A stretch of 43,762 bases of DNA from Aureimonas sp. AU12 (GCF_001463705.1 NZ_BBWH01000006.1:1-43762), one strand, 5' to 3'. Shown: positions 6,446 to 15,478, counted from the stretch's first letter. The notes: generated by a model from the letters alone, not told the origin. A program made the numbers and translations.

Positions 6446-8806
6446 ATGACCCTGACGCTCATGCAACTTGCGGCCCATCATTCGTTCGGCTTCGTGGCCA
6501 CCGCGCTGGTCATATGCCTCGTCGCGGGCTGGCTCCTGTCGGTGCTGATCGAGCAATCCGAGCGCTCCTCGACGCTGGCGCGCCGATGGTGGCTCCTGGG
6601 GACCGCGATCGTCGCGGGCCTCGGCGTCTGGACGACGCATTTCATCGCGATGCTCGGCTATCGATCGGACATCGTCCTCAGCTACGGCGTGGTGACCACG
6701 GCCTGGTCCGCCATCCTCGGGATCATCGCCGTCGGCCTGCCGCTGACCCTGTCGGCGATCGTGCCGTCGATCGCGGCGCGGGCCGCACTCGGCGCCGTCG
6801 CGGGCCTCGGCATCGGCGCCATGCACTACACCGGCATGGATGCGATCGAGGGCTGCCTCCAGCTTCATTCCGACACGACCGGCATCGTCGCCTGCCTCAT
6901 CGGCGCGACCTGCCTCGCGCTGGCGCGCGGCGTCAGGCCGGCGCGCCACGCCAATGCCTGGACCTGCGCCCTCTTCACGCTCGGCGTCTGCGGCACGCAT
7001 TTCACCGGCATCTGGGGCACCACCTTCGTCAGGGTGCCCGACCTCGTGCCGGTGGCCGACAACAACATCACGCTGAGCATCTTCACCGCGGCCGGCGCCA
7101 TCGTCATCTTCCTCGGCGCCTTCCTGACGGTGCTTGCCGCCAAGCGCTTCGAGGCACAGGAACGGGCGCATTCGACGATCCTTTCGACGGCGCTCCACAA
7201 CATGTCGAACGGTCTCCTGTTCATCGACCAGAACGAGCGCGTCGGCCTTTTCAACGAGCGCTATCTCGAAATGTTCGGTGTCGAGGCCGATGGCCTGTGC
7301 ACCGGCATGCCGCTGGAATCGCTGATGCGCGTCGTCTGCGATGCCAATGGCTGGGACAAGACGCTGCGCAACGCCATCATCCGGGACATCGTCGAGGGCG
7401 TCCGCACAGTCAGCGCAAGCCGCTGCGATGCGGAGATGCCGGACGGGCGCATCCTCGACATCGAGGTGCGGCCGGTCCCCGGCGGTGGCGCGATCCTCAC
7501 CTTCGACGACGTCACCAGCGACCGCGAAGCGCAGGGCAAGATCTCCCATCTCGCCTTCCACGATCCGCTCACCGGTCTTGCCAACCGCCATGCCCTGCAG
7601 GTGCGGCTGGAGGGCGAGTTCGGCGCGTTGCAGCGCACCAAGCTCGTGCTGCTCGATCTCGACCGGTTCAAGAGCGTCAACGACACCTACGGGCACGGCG
7701 TCGGCGACCAGCTTCTCGTCGAGGTTGCGAACCGCATCCGCACCGTGGTGGGCGACCGGGGATTTGCCGCCCGCATCGGCGGCGACGAGATGGCGCTCCT
7801 CCTGCCCGGCGATGTCGACGAGGTCCTTGCGTTGGCCGACGAGATCATCGCGGCGCTGGCGCAACCCTTCGCCGTCGAGAGCATCATGCTGTCGATCGGC
7901 TGCAGCATCGGCATCTGCTGCTCGGACGATGCGGACGATCCGATCGAGCTGATGAAGAAGGCCGACATCGCCCTCTACGAGGCCAAGCGCAGCGGACGCG
8001 GGCGCACGTCCTGCTATCGCACCGGCATGGTCGAGGCGGCGGCGGCGCGCCACCAGATGGAAGCGGACCTGCGCCGAGCCATCGCCAACGAGGAGTTCCA
8101 TCTCGTCTACCAGCCGTTCCTGTCTCTCGCCGACGATACGGTCATCGGTTTTGAGGCGCTGATCCGCTGGGATCATCCGACGCGTGGCGCCGTCGCACCG
8201 ATCGCCTTCATCCCCCTCGCCGAGGAGACCGGCCAGATCCTGCAGATCGGCAAGTGGGTGCTGGAAGAGGCTTGCCGCGAGGCGGCGGGCTGGCCCGACC
8301 AGCGCCATGTCGCCGTCAACGTCTCGCCCGTCCAGCTTCGCTCGCCGCTCTTCCTCTCGCACGTCACCTCGGCGCTCGCCGCGAGCGGGCTCCTGCCCGG
8401 CCGCCTCGAGATCGAACTGACTGAGACCGCGCTCGTGGAGGATGGCGCCGAAGTCGCCCGGATCCTGTCGGACCTGCGCTGCCTCGGCGTGAAGGTTGCG
8501 ATGGACGATTTCGGGACGGGCTACTCGTCCCTCGCGCATCTGCGCGACTTCCCGCTCGACCGCATCAAGATCGACCGCAGCTTCGTCGCCGCGGCCGAGA
8601 CGGATCGCCATTGCATGGCCGTTCTCTTCGCCATCACCCAGATGGGCAAGATGCTGGGCATTCCGACGCTCGCCGAAGGCGTCGAGACCGAAAGCGAGCT
8701 GCGTCTCCTGCGCTCGCTCGGTTGCGATGCCGTCCAGGGCTATCTTATTGGCCGCCCGCAGCGCATGCAGGTCCACACGGACGCTGCCAGGCTGATCGCC
8801 TCGTAA
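6446..8806 (+). CDS. MHYT-PAS-GGDEF-EAL cyclic-di-GMP signalling protein
   Basis: This membrane protein of about 786 residues should control cyclic-di-GMP. The N-terminal integral-membrane MHYT sensor (about 10-235) shows three histidine motifs: THFIAM at 64-69, MHYTGM at 126-131 and THFTGI at 184-189. These are thought to bind a metal or a gas ligand. A PAS-like domain follows (NMSNGLLFIDQNERVGLF), then a GGDEF domain with GGDEM at 445-449, then an EAL domain with EAL at 570-572. The EAL domain keeps LTETAL, DDFGTGYSS, KIDRSF and AEGVETE, so phosphodiesterase activity is likely. GGDEM departs from the consensus only at the last position, so cyclase activity is uncertain. I place the start at ATG 6446, just before the first membrane helix; upstream in-frame sequence to 6323 has no family resemblance. 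It converges on eryC with a 14-base gap. Confidence 0.88.
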   Translation: MTLTLMQLAAHHSFGFVATALVICLVAGWLLSVLIEQSERSSTLARRWWLLGTAIVAGLGVWTTHFIAMLGYRSDIVLSYGVVTTAWSAILGIIAVGLPLTLSAIVPSIAARAALGAVAGLGIGAMHYTGMDAIEGCLQLHSDTTGIVACLIGATCLALARGVRPARHANAWTCALFTLGVCGTHFTGIWGTTFVRVPDLVPVADNNITLSIFTAAGAIVIFLGAFLTVLAAKRFEAQERAHSTILSTALHNMSNGLLFIDQNERVGLFNERYLEMFGVEADGLCTGMPLESLMRVVCDANGWDKTLRNAIIRDIVEGVRTVSASRCDAEMPDGRILDIEVRPVPGGGAILTFDDVTSDREAQGKISHLAFHDPLTGLANRHALQVRLEGEFGALQRTKLVLLDLDRFKSVNDTYGHGVGDQLLVEVANRIRTVVGDRGFAARIGGDEMALLLPGDVDEVLALADEIIAALAQPFAVESIMLSIGCSIGICCSDDADDPIELMKKADIALYEAKRSGRGRTSCYRTGMVEAAAARHQMEADLRRAIANEEFHLVYQPFLSLADDTVIGFEALIRWDHPTRGAVAPIAFIPLAEETGQILQIGKWVLEEACREAAGWPDQRHVAVNVSPVQLRSPLFLSHVTSALAASGLLPGRLEIELTETALVEDGAEVARILSDLRCLGVKVAMDDFGTGYSSLAHLRDFPLDRIKIDRSFVAAAETDRHCMAVLFAITQMGKMLGIPTLAEGVETESELRLLRSLGCDAVQGYLIGRPQRMQVHTDAARLIAS

Positions 8807-8820
8807 GGGCCGGCAGCCCG

Positions 8821-9753
8821 TCAGACGCGCAGGTCGGCGACGCCCGTGTCGATATGCGGTGCCCAGAAGGCGATGCTTTCGGCGATGGCGGGCACGACGC
8901 GGCGGTCGTCGGGCTCGCGCTCCTTGAACGAGAGTTCAAGGCAGATCTCGTTGTCCACGGCGCCACCAGCCTTGAACGCCTCGAGCAGCGGTGCCGGCTG
9001 GATGCGGCCGTTGGCATTGTGCTCGGCGGTGAACGGGCGGTGGCCCGACTTGTCCATCTTCGACTGCTTGATGTGGATGATCGGCGAGACCGGCGGCACG
9101 GCGCGCGCCCAGGCATAGGGGTCGGTGTCGTCGGGGTCGGGCGAGGTCACGTCGCCATGGTCGATATCGGCCATCATCCACATCGGGATGGCCATGCCCG
9201 CGCCGGTCAGCCTCTCCTGAAGCGCCATCGTCTCGGGAATCGTGTGGCCGAACTCGCGGCCGACCGACATCGGCTCCCAGAAGATCGAGGTGAGGCCCGC
9301 CGCCTTCCCGTGCTCGGCGACTTCGGCCCAGCAGTCGATCGCCGTCTGGATCAGGGCTTCACGCCGTGCCGCGTCGTCGAAATCGTGGAACGTAAAAATC
9401 GCGAACTGGGTGCCGACCGAGGTGCCGCCGAGATCGGCGGTGATGTCGGCGAAGGTCTTGAACCAATCGACATAGTAGCGGCGCACGTCGCGGTCGGGAT
9501 GGCCGAAATGGTTCAGCCGGCCGTAGGGGCCGGTCATGCCCGACGTCACGCGAACGCCGGTGCGCTGGAGGGCGGCCTCCATCTGCCGCGTCAACCGGCG
9601 GATCACCGGTGCGGGCCAGGACGGGTTGATGAACTCGTGGGTCAGCTGGAGGTCGCGGATCCGAAGGTCGCGCGCCACCATGTCGATGAGGTCGTCGGGA
9701 TCGGCGAAGCGGTTCACCAGCGGATTGGTGTTGAGCGAGAGCGTCAGGGGCAT
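8821..9753 (-). CDS. eryC: tetrulose-4-phosphate racemase, EryC-type (xylose-isomerase superfamily)
   Basis: This TIM-barrel sugar-phosphate isomerase/epimerase has about 310 residues. In Brucella, EryC converts L-3-tetrulose-4-phosphate to D-3-tetrulose-4-phosphate in erythritol breakdown. Metal-ligand candidates are the Glu in FWEPMSVGRE, the Asp and His in MADIDHGD, the His in IIHIKQSK, and the Glu in CLELSFKERE. The N-terminus MPLTLSLNTNPLVNRFADP looks like the true family start and gives the expected length. In-frame ATG 9810 and GTG 9816 would add about 20 Ser/Arg-rich residues and bring the gene closer to eryB, so the start is unsettled. It is the last gene of the leftward eryD-eryA-eryB-eryC operon. 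Confidence 0.85.
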   Translation of the reverse strand: MPLTLSLNTNPLVNRFADPDDLIDMVARDLRIRDLQLTHEFINPSWPAPVIRRLTRQMEAALQRTGVRVTSGMTGPYGRLNHFGHPDRDVRRYYVDWFKTFADITADLGGTSVGTQFAIFTFHDFDDAARREALIQTAIDCWAEVAEHGKAAGLTSIFWEPMSVGREFGHTIPETMALQERLTGAGMAIPMWMMADIDHGDVTSPDPDDTDPYAWARAVPPVSPIIHIKQSKMDKSGHRPFTAEHNANGRIQPAPLLEAFKAGGAVDNEICLELSFKEREPDDRRVVPAIAESIAFWAPHIDTGVADLRV

Positions 9754-9834
9754 CAGCGGGGACTTCGATCGGGAGAGAAGCGGACGGGACGGCCGGTCAG
9801 ATGAGGACATGACCACCGGATGATCGGGCTCGAT

Positions 9835-11376
9835 TCAGGCGGCAACCACCAGCTCACGCTCGAACCATTCGGCAAAGCTGCGGCGCTCGTCCTCACTCAT
9901 GTGCAGCCCCTGCTTGGTGCGGCGGAAGAGGACGTCGTCGGCCGTCAACGCCCATTCGTGGGTCACGACATGGCGCACCTCCGCCTCGTAGAGCCGCGCG
10001 CCGAAATGCCGCCCGAGACCCGCCATCGAGGTGGCGCCGGCCAGCAGCTTCTCCGTCCGCGCGCCGTAGAGCCGGCCATAGTGCAGGACAAGGCCGCGCG
10101 GCAGCCAGGGATGGCGCTCGCGCATCGTCTCGACGAAGCCGACGAAATCGGCATTCTCGATCTCGCCGCCGGGCAGGATCGAGCCGCGCGTCCAGTCGCC
10201 GCCCATCTCGGGGAAGAACTTGGCGATCTTCTGGACGGCATGTTCGGCCAGCTTGCGGAACGTCGTGATCTTGCCGCCGAAGATATTGAGGAGCGGTGCG
10301 CCGCCGGTCTCGTCGAGATCGAACGTATAGTCGCGCGTGACGGCCGAGGGGTTGCCCTGCCCGTCGTCGAAGAGCGGGCGCACGCCAGAGAAGGTCTCGA
10401 TGACGTCGGAGCGCCGCAGCTTCTCCTTGAAGTAGCGGTTGACGGCGGCGAGCAGGTACTCGACCTCCGCCTCGTCGGCCTTCACCTCCTCCGGGCGCCC
10501 CTCGTAGGGAATGTCGGTGGTGCCGATCAGCGCCTTGTCGCCCTCATACGGGTTGATGAAGATCACGCGCTTGTCGTGGTTCTGGACGAGATAGGCGTGC
10601 TGCCCGTCCCAGAACTTCGGCACGATGATGTGGCTGCCCTTCACGAGCCGCACGTTGCGGCTGCTGTTCGAGCCGGCGACGCGCCCGACGATGTCGTTGA
10701 CCCAGGGGCCGCCGGCATTGACCACCACCTTGGCGCGCACGGTGCGCGTCGCTCCGGTGCGCTCGTCGCGCATCTCGATGCGCCAGGCCCCGTTCTCGCG
10801 CCGGGCCGAGGTGCAGGCGGTGCGGGTCAGGATCTCCGCGCCCTTTTCGGCCGCGCCCACCGCGTTGAGCACCACGAGGCGGGCGTCGTCGACCCAGCAG
10901 TCGGAATATTCGAAGCCCTTGGGATACTGGTCGAGGATCGGTGCGCCTTCGGGATCGCGCGTCAAGTCGAGCGAGCGCGTGCCCGGCAGCTTCTGGCGAC
11001 CGCCGAGATGATCGTAGAGAAAGAGGCCGAGCCGCACGAGCCAGGCCGGACGGTCGTCGGGCGAGTGCGGCAGCACGAAGCGCATCGGCCAGATGATGTG
11101 GCTGGCCGAGTTCATCAGCACCTCGCGCTCGATCAGCGCCTCGCGCACCAGCCGGAACTCGTAATATTCGAGATAGCGCAGGCCGCCATGGACGAGCTTG
11201 CCGGAGCGCGACGAGGTGCCTTGCGCGAGATCGTCCTTCTCGCACAGGATGACCCTGAGACCCCGGCCCGCCGCATCGCGCGCGATGCCGGCGCCGTTGA
11301 TACCGCCGCCGATGACGAAGAGATCGACGGTCGGCTGGACGGTCGAGGCCGTGCCGGCCGGGAGGATATCGGTCAT
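9835..11376 (-). CDS. eryB: erythritol-4-phosphate dehydrogenase, EryB-type (GlpD-like FAD enzyme)
   Basis: This 513-residue FAD-dependent dehydrogenase is related to aerobic glycerol-3-phosphate dehydrogenase. The FAD-binding GxGxxG lies near the N-terminus (DLFVIGGGINGAGIARDAAG), and the family motif SSRSGKLVHGGLRYLE follows. In the erythritol pathway it oxidises L-erythritol-4-phosphate to L-3-tetrulose-4-phosphate, passing electrons to the membrane. I start it at ATG 11376, which overlaps the eryA stop as ATGA and has AGGAG seven bases upstream. Sequence alone could mean GlpD. The flanking polyol kinase, EryC-type racemase and SorC regulator make EryB the better call. Confidence 0.88.
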   Translation of the reverse strand: MTDILPAGTASTVQPTVDLFVIGGGINGAGIARDAAGRGLRVILCEKDDLAQGTSSRSGKLVHGGLRYLEYYEFRLVREALIEREVLMNSASHIIWPMRFVLPHSPDDRPAWLVRLGLFLYDHLGGRQKLPGTRSLDLTRDPEGAPILDQYPKGFEYSDCWVDDARLVVLNAVGAAEKGAEILTRTACTSARRENGAWRIEMRDERTGATRTVRAKVVVNAGGPWVNDIVGRVAGSNSSRNVRLVKGSHIIVPKFWDGQHAYLVQNHDKRVIFINPYEGDKALIGTTDIPYEGRPEEVKADEAEVEYLLAAVNRYFKEKLRRSDVIETFSGVRPLFDDGQGNPSAVTRDYTFDLDETGGAPLLNIFGGKITTFRKLAEHAVQKIAKFFPEMGGDWTRGSILPGGEIENADFVGFVETMRERHPWLPRGLVLHYGRLYGARTEKLLAGATSMAGLGRHFGARLYEAEVRHVVTHEWALTADDVLFRRTKQGLHMSEDERRSFAEWFERELVVAA

Positions 11377-13019
11377 GTCGTGCTCCTGTGCGCGGCCGTG
11401 CTGGCCGTCAGGGTCTTGTTGGTCGGTTCGGCGCCGTGCCCCCAAGTGTGGGAGCGGGCGTCGCCGGCCCGGTTCTCGGCCATGCGGGACCAGACCGGCC
11501 GCAGCGCCAGACGGGCCTCGCGGTAGGCTGTGAAGGATCGCTCATAGGTCGCGACGAGCGCGAGGTCGGGCGCCTCGGGCGCGCCCAGAAGCGGCGTCAC
11601 CCATTCGCCGATGCAGGCGTCCATGTCCGGATAGGCGCGTATCGCCACCGCCGCCATCATCGCGGCGCCGGCCGCCCCCGCCTCCTCGCGCGCCGAGACG
11701 CGCACGGGCGCGCCGACGCAGGCCGAGAGCACCGCGCGCAGCGCCCGCGAGCGGGCTGCGCCGCCGGTCATCCGCAGTTCGGCCGGCATCTCGCCCATCG
11801 CCGCGTAGCAGTCGCGCGTGGCGAGCCCGAGCCCCTCGACGACGGCGCGCAGGATGTCGGGAAAGCGATGGCCGGCCGAGAGGCCGAGCAGGCTGGCGCG
11901 CGCATCGGCATCGACGAACGGGCCGCGCTCGCCGGTTTCGGAGATGTAAGGGTGATAGAGGATCGCGCCGGGGCGGCTGGCGTCGAGCCAGCTTTCGATG
12001 CGGGCCACGAGCTCGCCATGCGAAACCTCGCGTCCGGTCTCGGACATGAGGTCGCCGGCCAGACGCAGCGCCCAGTCGAGGTTCAGCGTCGCGGCCATGT
12101 TGGTCTGGACCTGCGTCACCATGCCGGGCACCGGCAGCGCGATGACGTAGCCGGTGTTCTCGGCATTGAGCACGACATCCTCGGACCGCACTGCGCGCAT
12201 GTGGACCCCGGTGGAGCCGACCGTCGAGCAGGCGGCGCCGGGGTCGCCCGTATGCACGCCCGCGCCGAGCGCGGTCATCACCATGTCGACGAAGCCGAGG
12301 CTGACCGGCGTTCCCTCGAGGAGCCCGGTGGCCTCGGCCGCCGCGCGCGACAGCGGATGGGTCGTCACGCTGCCGTCGACGATCTCGGGCAGCAGCCGGC
12401 GATGCGGGGTGAGGCCGAGCGCCTCGACCACGAGGTCGTCATAGGCGCGCCGGCGGAAGTCGCCGAAAGTAAAGCTCGCCTCGGACGGGTCGGTGGCGCG
12501 AATGCCGGTGAGGTTGAGGTAGAGCCAGTCCTTGCAGTGCAGCGCCACTTCCGCGCCGACCAGCAGTTCGGGCGTGGTGGCCGCCATATGGGCGAGCTGC
12601 GCGCCCTGCTGACAGGTGTTGAGCCCGGTGCCGGTCGCCTCGAAGCGGCGGCGCGCCAGCGGCGAGGCGGCGAGGCGGCGCACGGTCGGCGCGGCACGGG
12701 CGTCGAGCCAGAGCCAGGCGTCGGTCACAGGGCGGTCGCCGGCCCCGACGAGCCACGTGCCGTCGCCCTGTGCGGTGACGGCAAGCGCCGCCGTTCGCGA
12801 TCCCAGGTTGTCGACGCGAGCGCCCAGCTCGCGCAAGGCTCCGACGCAATCGGCCCAGGTGCGATCGAGCGACTGTCGGGCCGAGCCGTCGGCGCCGGTC
12901 ACGTAATGGTTGAGAACAGACGCGACGGCGACCTGGGCCCCCTTGAGATCGAAGGCCACCGCCTTGATCACCGACGTGCCGGCATCGATGCCGATGAGAA
13001 GATCGCGCGCGTCAGCCAT
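11373..13019 (-). CDS. eryA: erythritol kinase (FGGY family)
   Basis: This FGGY-family carbohydrate kinase of 548 residues phosphorylates erythritol to L-erythritol-4-phosphate using ATP. The N-terminal phosphate loop reads LLIGIDAGTSVIKAVAFDL, and the C-terminal nucleotide region contains MTGGAARSRALRAVLS. Its length fits erythritol kinases, and it is followed by a GlpD-like dehydrogenase and EryC. ATG 13019 is preferred because GGAG lies about eight bases upstream; an in-frame start seven codons earlier has no ribosome site. Its stop overlaps the eryB start by four bases. Ribitol or xylitol kinases are alternatives, but no polyol dehydrogenase of those pathways is nearby. Confidence 0.87.
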   Translation of the reverse strand: MADARDLLIGIDAGTSVIKAVAFDLKGAQVAVASVLNHYVTGADGSARQSLDRTWADCVGALRELGARVDNLGSRTAALAVTAQGDGTWLVGAGDRPVTDAWLWLDARAAPTVRRLAASPLARRRFEATGTGLNTCQQGAQLAHMAATTPELLVGAEVALHCKDWLYLNLTGIRATDPSEASFTFGDFRRRAYDDLVVEALGLTPHRRLLPEIVDGSVTTHPLSRAAAEATGLLEGTPVSLGFVDMVMTALGAGVHTGDPGAACSTVGSTGVHMRAVRSEDVVLNAENTGYVIALPVPGMVTQVQTNMAATLNLDWALRLAGDLMSETGREVSHGELVARIESWLDASRPGAILYHPYISETGERGPFVDADARASLLGLSAGHRFPDILRAVVEGLGLATRDCYAAMGEMPAELRMTGGAARSRALRAVLSACVGAPVRVSAREEAGAAGAAMMAAVAIRAYPDMDACIGEWVTPLLGAPEAPDLALVATYERSFTAYREARLALRPVWSRMAENRAGDARSHTWGHGAEPTNKTLTASTAAHRSTT

Positions 13020-13137
13020 GCCGGGCACTCCGCCAAGCATCGCATCCCGTCTCGAACGTTGTGCCGATCGTCGGCCAGCTGTCTGCGCTCCGCATCGTCT
13101 CTCCTCCCGCGTCGTCCATGCGCCGCTCCCTCCCGTC

Positions 13138-14100
13138 TCAGGCCGTATCGCGGGCGAGCGCCAGGGCGGTCGGCTCGTCGGTGATCAGGCCTTTGAGAAA
13201 ACCGCTCGCCAGCACCGAACGGATCGCCGAAACCTTCTCCGATCCGCCGGCCACCGCGACGATGCGCCGACCGGCGAGCGTCGCCAGATCGGGCGACAGC
13301 GTGCGGGCCGAGAGCGAGGTCCGGACGGCGCCCCCCGCCGCGTCGAAGAAGTGGCCGAGCATCTCGCCGACGCCGCCACTCGCCTCGACCTCGCGGATCT
13401 CATCGAGATCGATCATGCGGGAGGCCACGAGCTGCGCGCCGGGATCGGACGTCCCGATGCCGACGATCATCAGGTCGGCGCCTGCCGCGAGCATTGCGAC
13501 ATCCGCGACGCCGCGCTGCGCCAGCAGGATCTCGCGATCGCCCGGCGAGTTGGCGAGGAAAGGCACCGGCATGACATAGGCGACGGCCCCCGTCTTCTCG
13601 GCGAGGCGATGCATCACGTCGTGCGGGTTGGCGGCGTAGTTGCGCGTCAGGCCGCCGAGCAGCGACACGAAGCGCACGGTGCCAGCCTCCAGCCTCGGCG
13701 CGGCGGCGACCATCGCGGCCAGCGTCCGGCCGTGGCCGATGCCGATGATGCCGTCGGGGTTGGCCTCGATGGCGCGCTTCAGGAAGCCGGCACCCGCGAT
13801 CCCGAGGGCGCGCAGCGGCAGTCCGGTTTCGTAGAGGTCGGGGACGACCTGACAAGTCTCCAAGCCGTAGCGCACCGAAAGCTGCTCTTCCAGCGCGATG
13901 CAGTCGCCGACATCGCCGTCGATCGTCACCTTCACGGCGCCGGACTGGCTGGCGAAGGCGACGAGGCGATGGGCCTTGGCAGCTGACACACCGAGCCGCG
14001 CGGCAACCTCGGCCTGCGTCAGCCCGGCGCCGAAATGCAGCCAAGCGGCCCGAATGGCGAGCCCCGCCTCGTCGGCGCGTCGGATCGCGGCTCCGCCCAT
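13138..14100 (-). CDS. eryD: SorC-family regulator of erythritol catabolism
   Basis: This 320-residue SorC/DeoR-superfamily regulator has an N-terminal helix-turn-helix at about 27-48 (LTQAEVAARLGVSAAKAHRLV). A sugar-phosphate-binding domain follows at about 60-315, with motifs GIGHGRTLAAM and VGIGTSDPGAQ. EryD in Brucella represses the ery operon and responds to erythritol. Here eryD is first in the operon, 118 bases ahead of eryA, while the classical order is eryA-eryB-eryC-eryD. GGGAGGA lies three bases from the ATG, a close but strong ribosome site. A dyad just upstream (14119-14134) could be its own operator. It probably also controls the divergent importer operon. Confidence 0.85.
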   Translation of the reverse strand: MGGAAIRRADEAGLAIRAAWLHFGAGLTQAEVAARLGVSAAKAHRLVAFASQSGAVKVTIDGDVGDCIALEEQLSVRYGLETCQVVPDLYETGLPLRALGIAGAGFLKRAIEANPDGIIGIGHGRTLAAMVAAAPRLEAGTVRFVSLLGGLTRNYAANPHDVMHRLAEKTGAVAYVMPVPFLANSPGDREILLAQRGVADVAMLAAGADLMIVGIGTSDPGAQLVASRMIDLDEIREVEASGGVGEMLGHFFDAAGGAVRTSLSARTLSPDLATLAGRRIVAVAGGSEKVSAIRSVLASGFLKGLITDEPTALALARDTA

Positions 14101-14821
14101 CTGTCCTCCCGTGACGCGCTGAATTATTTTTCAGATTTCGGAAACTCTTTCATCAGATGGCCAACGTGTCAACGACATCACATAACGACGGCCGGCACGA
14201 AGCCCATTTATATGGCGTCGTGACCGAAAAGCGGACTGTATGAGAACGACGCGACAGGCAGAGCTTGAAGAAACGTATTGTTCCAGGCCCGGCCGGTAGG
14301 CTTGGATGATCTGTGACGAAACCACAGGGTTTTGGGCGAAATCGGGCCTTCGCGGTCTCAACACATGCAAGGGCTCGATGAGCCTCCGATCTTTTAGCCG
14401 TTAGCCAACCTGCCACCGATAACGGCAGCCTTGCGACAAAAGCGCCAAGTTCGTTTGCCATCCCGATTGACAGAGCGGTAGATTTATAACAGCCTGCCAT
14501 CAGTTGATAACATAAAAATATCACGAGTCCCCGGAGCACCATGAGCATCTCCGGGTCACGAGACGAACTGCCGGAACCGGGAGAGACGGTTCGGGCAGTG
14601 GACCGGGAGGATGAGAGACATGCAGCGACCGGATTTCCGCGCGCCCCAATGCGCTGTCGCCTATGCCCCGTGCCCGGCACTTGCCGTTCCGGCGACACCT
14701 GCCCGCCCCTCGTTTTCGTCCTGACACGCGTGGCTCGCGCAGCCTGCCCCTGCCCGCCCGCCGGCTCCGTCTCGCGGCTTCACGCCGCATCGGCCCCTTC
14801 TTCCATCGAGGCTCTCCCATC
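14101..14821. promoter_or_regulatory. divergent regulatory region between eryD and importer operon
   Basis: About 720 bases without a convincing gene. It is clearly AT-richer than its surroundings, most of all at 14120-14160 and 14475-14525. Dyads include CTGAA(6)TTCAG at 14119-14134, CTGTG(7)CACAG at 14311-14327, GCCGTTA/TAACGGC at 14397-14426, and CCCGGAG/CTCCGGG at 14530-14555. TTGACA at 14467-14472 has no good -10 at normal spacing. Small open frames at 14541 and 14663 lack ribosome sites and known similarity. The stretch probably holds both promoters and a long leader. Confidence 0.6.
14119..14134. promoter_or_regulatory. candidate EryD operator
   Basis: CTGAA and TTCAG form 5-bp arms around a 6-bp AT-only centre, starting 19 bases upstream of the eryD ATG. 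The position suits autorepression by the SorC-family EryD. Binding is inference. Confidence 0.35.
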
Positions 14822-15478
14822 ATGACCGCTCAGTTCGACACGACACGCCGCCGTCGCGGCGGACCGGGCTTCGGAACCATCGCCGCATCCGCAGTGGCGC
14901 TCGCGCTTCTCGTCGGCATCGCCCTCGACACCACCGTCGTGCGCATCGGCTCCGACGCCGCGGCCGGGCCGGCCGGCTTCTCGGCCGAGGGCTTCGGCGG
15001 CACCGAGTTTCCCCGCGTGAAAGGCCTGATCGAAGAGCGCGCGGTGGACACCACGACGCTCGCCGCTGCGCTTCAGGCCGACAAGGCCGCGGCGACGACG
15101 CAATACGGCATCCCCGCCGGCGGCGCCTCGGTCTTCTCGGTCAAGTTCATGGGCACGGTCGGCGAGGGCAAGGCTGGCAACTACACCGTCGCCGTTCCCG
15201 GCTTGCCCGACGGTCAGGTCGTGCGCGTGCAGACGGGACCAGCGATCAACGGCACCGAACTGCGCGATGCCACCGGCACGATCGAGTTCGGCCAGTTCAC
15301 CAACCAGATCGAATATCAGGACGCGGGGTCGGCGCTGAACACCGCGATGAAGGCCGCGGTGCTGGCCGGCATCGACACGAAGGCTCTGAGCGGCAAGACG
15401 GTGACGGTGGTCGGCGCCTTCCGTCTGGTGAACCCGAAGAACTGGCTCGTCACGCCCGTCGCGATCACCGTCCAATGA
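14822..15478 (+). CDS. DUF2291 family membrane-anchored periplasmic protein
   Basis: This 218-residue protein starts with a basic segment (TTRRRRGGPG) and one hydrophobic helix (about 18-40, IAASAVALALLVGIALDTTVV). A periplasmic domain rich in Gly, Thr and Asp follows, with segments such as FSVKFMGTVGEGKAGNY and VGAFRLVNPKNW. It resembles DUF2291, a family found beside polyol and sugar importers in rhizobia and described as a predicted lipoprotein. I see no lipobox cysteine, so this copy looks helix-anchored. Its stop overlaps the eryE start as ATGA, so it is translationally coupled to the importer. The biochemical role is unknown; an accessory role in uptake or assembly of the importer is inference. 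The ribosome site of ATG 14822 is weak. Confidence 0.75.
   Translation: MTAQFDTTRRRRGGPGFGTIAASAVALALLVGIALDTTVVRIGSDAAAGPAGFSAEGFGGTEFPRVKGLIEERAVDTTTLAAALQADKAAATTQYGIPAGGASVFSVKFMGTVGEGKAGNYTVAVPGLPDGQVVRVQTGPAINGTELRDATGTIEFGQFTNQIEYQDAGSALNTAMKAAVLAGIDTKALSGKTVTVVGAFRLVNPKNWLVTPVAITVQ

Noticed and set aside
6254-8776. 840-codon open frame antisense to the GGDEF-EAL gene
   Set aside because: Low-complexity charged translation; the forward strand has complete MHYT, GGDEF and EAL motifs.
9835-11376. Annotation as glycerol-3-phosphate dehydrogenase GlpD
   Set aside because: The fold fits, but the kinase, EryC-type racemase and SorC regulator around it make EryB more likely.
14467-14489. 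TTGACA with TTATAA as a promoter for the importer operon
   Set aside because: The spacing is only about 11 bases, too short for a normal sigma-70 promoter.
14541-14825. Small open frames upstream of the DUF2291 gene
   Set aside because: No ribosome-binding site, Cys/Pro/Arg-rich random-looking product, and one simply extends the DUF2291 frame upstream.
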